Below, one piece after another: positions 60,762-64,000 of a stretch of DNA of 64,000 bases. Each line of letters starts with the position of its first letter. Position 1 is the first letter of the stretch. The position numbers and the translations under genes were made by a program. This stretch comes from Bacteroidota bacterium (GTDB lineage: Bacteria > Bacteroidota > Bacteroidia > B-17B0 > Aurantibacillaceae). The notes under the pieces were generated by a model. That model saw nothing but the letters and a program-made list of their open reading frames with translations. It did no database searches and had not been told where the DNA came from. Location of the stretch: assembly GCA_020403265.1 (NCBI GenBank), contig JADBXZ010000010.1, forward strand, positions 17,506 through 81,505. The letters run 5' to 3'.

Positions 60762-61656
60762 ACCAATCAACTTAAAAAACAAAAACATCTTTAACGAGTA
60801 CCTTATATTAAGAGGACTTAGCGAAAGAACAAGAGATACCATTATACGAACCGTTAACTACTTTGCAGAGTGGGTAAAATCCGAAAACATGGAACTGGAA
60901 GCCATCAGCTATAACGATATTGTGGCTTATGTAAACTATTGCAGAAAAAGAGGCAACAAACAACGCACCATATTAGTAACCGTAAACTGCATTAAGCACT
61001 ATTACAGCTTACTTTTAAGCGAAAACGAAATAACTGACAACCCATGCACAAACGTGGATATAAAAGGCATAAAACGCAAAATACTTTATGAAACCTTTAG
61101 CCCTCCCGAACTCGAAAAAATTTATAAAAATTACAAAAGCAATAATCACTTAGTACATAAAAGAAATAAAATAATAGTAGGATTAATCATTTACCAAGGA
61201 ATAAGAACCGAAGAACTGGCAAAGCTCACCGTAAGCGATATAAAAGCAAGAGAAGGAAAAATATTTATAGCAGGGGCAAGAAGGCACAACGAAAGAGAAT
61301 TAACCTTAGAAGCCCACCAACTATATGACCTGATGGATTATATTAATGAAACAAGGAAATTATTTATAGCATTAAGAGGACAAGACAGCCGAAATTTATT
61401 TTTAAGCATGGGAACAAGTGAACGCTTCGACAACATCATGCAAAAACTAAGCAACCAATTAACCAAACAAGACAAGCGCGTAAAAGAAGTAAAACAACTA
61501 AGAGCAAGCGTAATAAGCAACTGGTTAAAATTACACGATATACGAAAAGTACAATACATGGCAGGGCATCGCTATGTAAGCAGTACAGAGGCTTACCAAG
61601 CCAATAACTTAGACGACCTGAAAGAAGACGTTTACCGCTACCACCCCGATTTATAA
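60751..61656 (+). CDS. Tyrosine recombinase B2
   Basis: 301 residues from the ATG at 60751, 11 nt inside A2 (an upstream TTG at 60739 is less likely). Catalytic Arg is present (YQGIRTEELAKLTV), as are the late His and Tyr (YMAGHRYVSSTEAYQANN). The HxxR box reads KQLRASVISNWL, so its His is Lys. It is paralogous to B1 (shared GHRYVSSTE and HP-type end) but less degenerate. Confidence 0.87.
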   Translation: MKAKPINLKNKNIFNEYLILRGLSERTRDTIIRTVNYFAEWVKSENMELEAISYNDIVAYVNYCRKRGNKQRTILVTVNCIKHYYSLLLSENEITDNPCTNVDIKGIKRKILYETFSPPELEKIYKNYKSNNHLVHKRNKIIVGLIIYQGIRTEELAKLTVSDIKAREGKIFIAGARRHNERELTLEAHQLYDLMDYINETRKLFIALRGQDSRNLFLSMGTSERFDNIMQKLSNQLTKQDKRVKEVKQLRASVISNWLKLHDIRKVQYMAGHRYVSSTEAYQANNLDDLKEDVYRYHPDL

Positions 61657-61706
61657 AACAATACAAAAAAAATAAAACAAAATATTAACTTTAAAAATCA
61701 ATACCT

Positions 61707-62357
61707 ATGCAAGTGAAATTAACAGAAACAGAAAAAATAAGGATATTAAACTCCGAAGACATTTACAGCGTGATGCAACGTATATTATTACGTGAAAACA
61801 AAATAGAGCGCAACAAAGAACATTTTTGGATTATAGGACTGGCGCAGAACAGTAGAATACTTTACATAGAATTAATAAGCGTAGGAACAATAAACAAAAC
61901 CATTGTTGAACCGATGGAAGTATTTAGCATTGCTTTACAAAAAAGAACCGTTAAAGTTATCTTAGTACACAATCACCCAAGCGGAAACGTTAGACCAAGC
62001 GAAGAAGATAAAGACATTACAGATAGATTAATACAAGTAGGAAACATCATAAACATAGAAGTATTAGACCATTTAATTATTACCGATAAATCCTATAACA
62101 GCTTTAGCGATACAGGAATAATGAACGAACTGGAACGCAGTACAAAATATTTACCACCTTATAAACTACAAGAGAGAATAAAAAAAGAAGCAGAAAAAAT
62201 AGGAGAAGACAGAGGCGAAAAAAGAAAAGCATTAAAAATAGCACAAGAACTAAAAAACAAAACCTTCCCAAATCATTTAATCGTACAATTAACAGGCATT
62301 ACAGAAGCAGAAGCAAAAAAATTAAAAGCGCAGAAGGATAAATCAACTAAAAAGTAA
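61707..62357 (+). CDS. RadC-like JAB-domain protein
   Basis: 216 residues. The JAMM motif is visible in VKVILVHNHPSGNVRPSEED, with the preceding E in the LISVGTINKTIVEPMEVFS region. LDHLIITDKSYNSFSDTG also fits RadC. The last ~60 residues form a charged coiled extension (KEAEKIGEDRGEKRKALKIA). RadC-like proteins of this size are common in mobile elements; the substrate is unknown. It lies 50 nt after recombinase B2. Confidence 0.88.
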   Translation: MQVKLTETEKIRILNSEDIYSVMQRILLRENKIERNKEHFWIIGLAQNSRILYIELISVGTINKTIVEPMEVFSIALQKRTVKVILVHNHPSGNVRPSEEDKDITDRLIQVGNIINIEVLDHLIITDKSYNSFSDTGIMNELERSTKYLPPYKLQERIKKEAEKIGEDRGEKRKALKIAQELKNKTFPNHLIVQLTGITEAEAKKLKAQKDKSTKK

Positions 62358-62407
62358 ACCAACTAAAATTATTTTTACAATAGAAAATACCGAAACATAA
62401 TAGCAAA

Positions 62408-62953
62408 ATGGCGAAGAAAGAAACAATATTAGTAGTACCTGATGAAATAATAATGCAAAAAATTTACTACATCAGAAATCAAAAAGTAATGTTAGACACT
62501 GATTTAGCGGAGCTTTACGGAGTAGAAACAAAACGTTTAAAAGAACAGGTAAAACGCAATAAAGAACGCTTCCCTGAACGCTATATGTTTGAATTAACTA
62601 AGGAAGAAGCCGAAGCTTCAAGGTCGCAAAATGCGACCTTGAAAAGAGGCGAAAACATTAAATACTTACCATACGCATTTACAGAACATGGCGTAATGAT
62701 GTTATCAAACGTATTGAAAAGTAAACGAGCAATAGAAGTAAGCATGAGAATAATAGATGTATTTGTCATGCTTCGTGAGACCCTTGCCAATCATACAGAA
62801 TTACGTTTAGAAATAGAACAAATAAAAAAGAAGCTCCATAATTACGGAAAGAATATTGAATTAGTGTTCCAATACTTAGATGAATTATTAGAGAAAAAAG
62901 AAAACCCGAAACCACGAAAAGAAATCGGTTACAAAATCCCGAAAAAGAAATAA
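62408..62953 (+). CDS. ORF6N domain protein
   Basis: 181 residues. An ORF6N domain is plain: IRNQKVMLDTDLAELYGVET, KRLKEQVKRNKERFPERYMF, LPYAFTEHGVMMLSNVLKSK. A coiled coil (LRLEIEQIKKKLHNYGKN) and basic tail (RKEIGYKIPKKK) follow. Such proteins are presumed DNA-binding regulators in phages and mobile elements. It is followed by a hairpin terminator. Confidence 0.9.
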   Translation: MAKKETILVVPDEIIMQKIYYIRNQKVMLDTDLAELYGVETKRLKEQVKRNKERFPERYMFELTKEEAEASRSQNATLKRGENIKYLPYAFTEHGVMMLSNVLKSKRAIEVSMRIIDVFVMLRETLANHTELRLEIEQIKKKLHNYGKNIELVFQYLDELLEKKENPKPRKEIGYKIPKKK

Positions 62954-62959
62954 CTCTCC

Positions 62960-62990
62960 CAAGCCCACGCACAGAAGCGGGGCTTTTTTA
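62960..62990 (+). terminator. Terminator after the ORF6N gene
   Basis: AAGCCC..GGGGCTTTTTTAG hairpin, within 40 nt of the stop. Confidence 0.7.
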
Positions 62991-63840
62991 GTTCCTGCCC
63001 ACAGGCAAACGCACACTAAAAATAAGGTGTTGCAGCCCGTTTTTGCTGTCATGGTTTTTGTAGCCACGCACACGCAGCACATTGCAATCCTCGCTCCATA
63101 AATTACGCTGTGGCTGCAATAAGCTGCACCACACACGAAACAAAAACCCACGCCAAAAAAAACGGTCAGAAGCTATGTTAACATAATGTGGTATTATAAA
63201 TTTTTTGCTATCGCTTGTTGACACGCCAACCCTAAAAAAATATTATAATGAACATTATGTGTAAATAGCCAACACCTTACAGCACAAGTAAAGTAAGCTA
63301 TCCCTTATGCAAGCATCCCAACGCATTTACTTTACTTGTGCAGCCCCGAAAGAACGCCACGCACGCAGAACACAGCGTAACCCAATCCCACGCACAAGCC
63401 AAGGGGTCTTCCACCCCTTCAACCCCGGATGCTCATTTTTATAAAAGGATAAAACGCACAAGCTAACGCACGACCTATTTTTATCCTTTTATAAAAAGCG
63501 AGCTATGTTGCTTCCCACAAAAAGCAAGAATATTTTTTAGCAAACACAGGAACAACGTTCCAATAAAATGTGAAGCCTTTTTAGAAAAGGAATAAGAGCG
63601 TAGGAAAAAAGGATTTACATTTTATTGGAATGAGCCAACCGTAGGGCGGCAGGGCGGGTAAGCTCGTGCGACTAACACACTAACCCGTGGGTGAGCCAAA
63701 CAGCCAGTGCCACCAGCGCAGCGGATAGCTTTGCTATTTTACATAATGGGCAATTATAGACGGCGGAACAGAGGCTATAATTAGCGATTATGTTAAAGTC
63801 TGCGGTTGGTGGCTGCGGCTTGTTGTGGGCGGAGAATTAA
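62991..63840. repeat. Gene-free region with five long inverted repeats
   Basis: Arms: ACATAATGTGGTATTATAA 63181-63199 with 63243-63260; GCACAAGTAAAGTAA 63282-63296 with 63327-63341 (perfect); a 19-bp TATAAAAGGATAAAA-type arm 63436-63454 with 63479-63497; TTCCAATAAAATGT 63558-63571 with 63617-63630 (perfect); ACATAATGGGCAATTATAG 63741-63759 with 63774-63792 (imperfect). No ORF is convincing. The top strand is C/A-rich and locally GC-richer than its surroundings. Confidence 0.8.
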
Positions 63841-63883
63841 ATAAAAACTTCCTTTAGTAAAAACTATTTTTTGTATCTTGGCA

Positions 63884-64000
63884 TTGTATAAAAATCACTT
63901 GTTTACTCAAACCACCACATATAAAGAAAGTCCAATTAATTTTTTGGGGAGCTATACAAAAAAAGGTGTCGCAAGAAAAATGCGTATTAATTATTCCACA
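63884..64000 (+). CDS. Partial ORF running off the right end
   Basis: From a possible TTG at 63884 (YKNHLFTQTTTYKESPINFL, then GSYTKKGVARKMRINYST) the frame stays open to the end. The composition looks coding, but the start is uncertain and no family is recognised. A TATCTTGG promoter-like box overlaps the proposed start. Confidence 0.3.
   Translation, partial: MYKNHLFTQTTTYKESPINFLGSYTKKGVARKMRINYST

Noticed and set aside
61707..62357. RadC gene split by a Tn554-like insertion
   Set aside because: The JAB domain looks intact and has its own extension; there is no sign of an interrupted host radC.
63181..63792. Integron attC sites
   Set aside because: Inverted repeats lack attC R and L box consensus and there is no IntI-type recombinase nearby.

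Overview
The window looks like a chromosome segment of a low-GC member of the Bacteroidota. Supporting signs are a type IX secretion C-terminal sorting domain (12284-14911), a DUF4175 protein, a D15-like outer-membrane protein, a Reg_prop/LytTR two-component pair, orphan RHS tips of Bacteroidota type and TAnnTTTG-type promoters. No rRNA, tRNA or CRISPR array was seen. Functions were assigned by reading motifs; no database search was run.

Layout. (1) 1-15.4 kb is ordinary chromosome: DUF4175 and anti-sigma-like ATPase genes, a D15-like outer-membrane protein, two gene relics (SpoIIE phosphatase, OmpA), a propeller histidine kinase with its LytTR regulator, two exported proteins, a SOUL protein and an SBBP-repeat T9SS protein. 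Its intergenic spaces carry a family of palindromic repeats that I do not see further right. (2) 15.4-22.3 kb is a defence-like cluster on the minus strand: an unknown protein, a DUF5131/TcmP pair, and an Eco57I-like restriction-methylase with a nonsense-interrupted companion. (3) 22.4-41.4 kb is a block of about 24 genes, all on the minus strand. It has a RadA-like ATPase, a DarB-like methylase/strawberry-notch helicase, two spike-like proteins, many small membrane proteins, two cell-wall hydrolases, a peptidoglycan-binding-like protein, annexin-like repeats, coiled coils, three small beta-rich proteins, a transglutaminase-like protein and a LEA2-like protein. I see no terminase, portal or tail gene. 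My best inference is an integrated tailless, possibly membrane-containing virus or a derivative of one. A peptide motif of the NGLxG/DMSGI kind recurs in four of its proteins.

(4) 41.4-45.6 kb holds regulators: a phased 10-bp repeat cluster, a GIY-YIG protein, an XRE-ImmA protein, and an XRE repressor with a perfect pair of palindromic operators facing a small operon with a degenerate receiver domain. (5) 45.6-50.7 kb and 56.0-57.3 kb contain three orphan RHS tip cassettes, each with a different C-terminal toxin candidate (clan-CD-like, deaminase, lipase-like) followed by a likely immunity gene. Two of the cassettes start with the same ~157-bp leader repeat. (6) 50.7-61.7 kb contains two paralogous modules, each with a divergent XRE repressor, a P-loop ATPase (fused to CHC2/TOPRIM primase domains in the first only), a canonical tyrosine recombinase A and a degenerate tyrosine recombinase B. 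The ORFs are overlapping or closely spaced. RadC-like and ORF6N genes follow the second module. (7) 62.95-63.85 kb is a gene-free stretch with at least five long inverted repeats. It could be the site or origin used by the element. A partial ORF runs off the right end.

Taken together, the right half reads as a layered mobile region: a virus-like block, regulators, toxin/immunity tips and two recombinase modules. The two candidates for an undescribed system are the tailless virus-like block and the duplicated XRE-ATPase-recombinase A-recombinase B module with its hairpin array.
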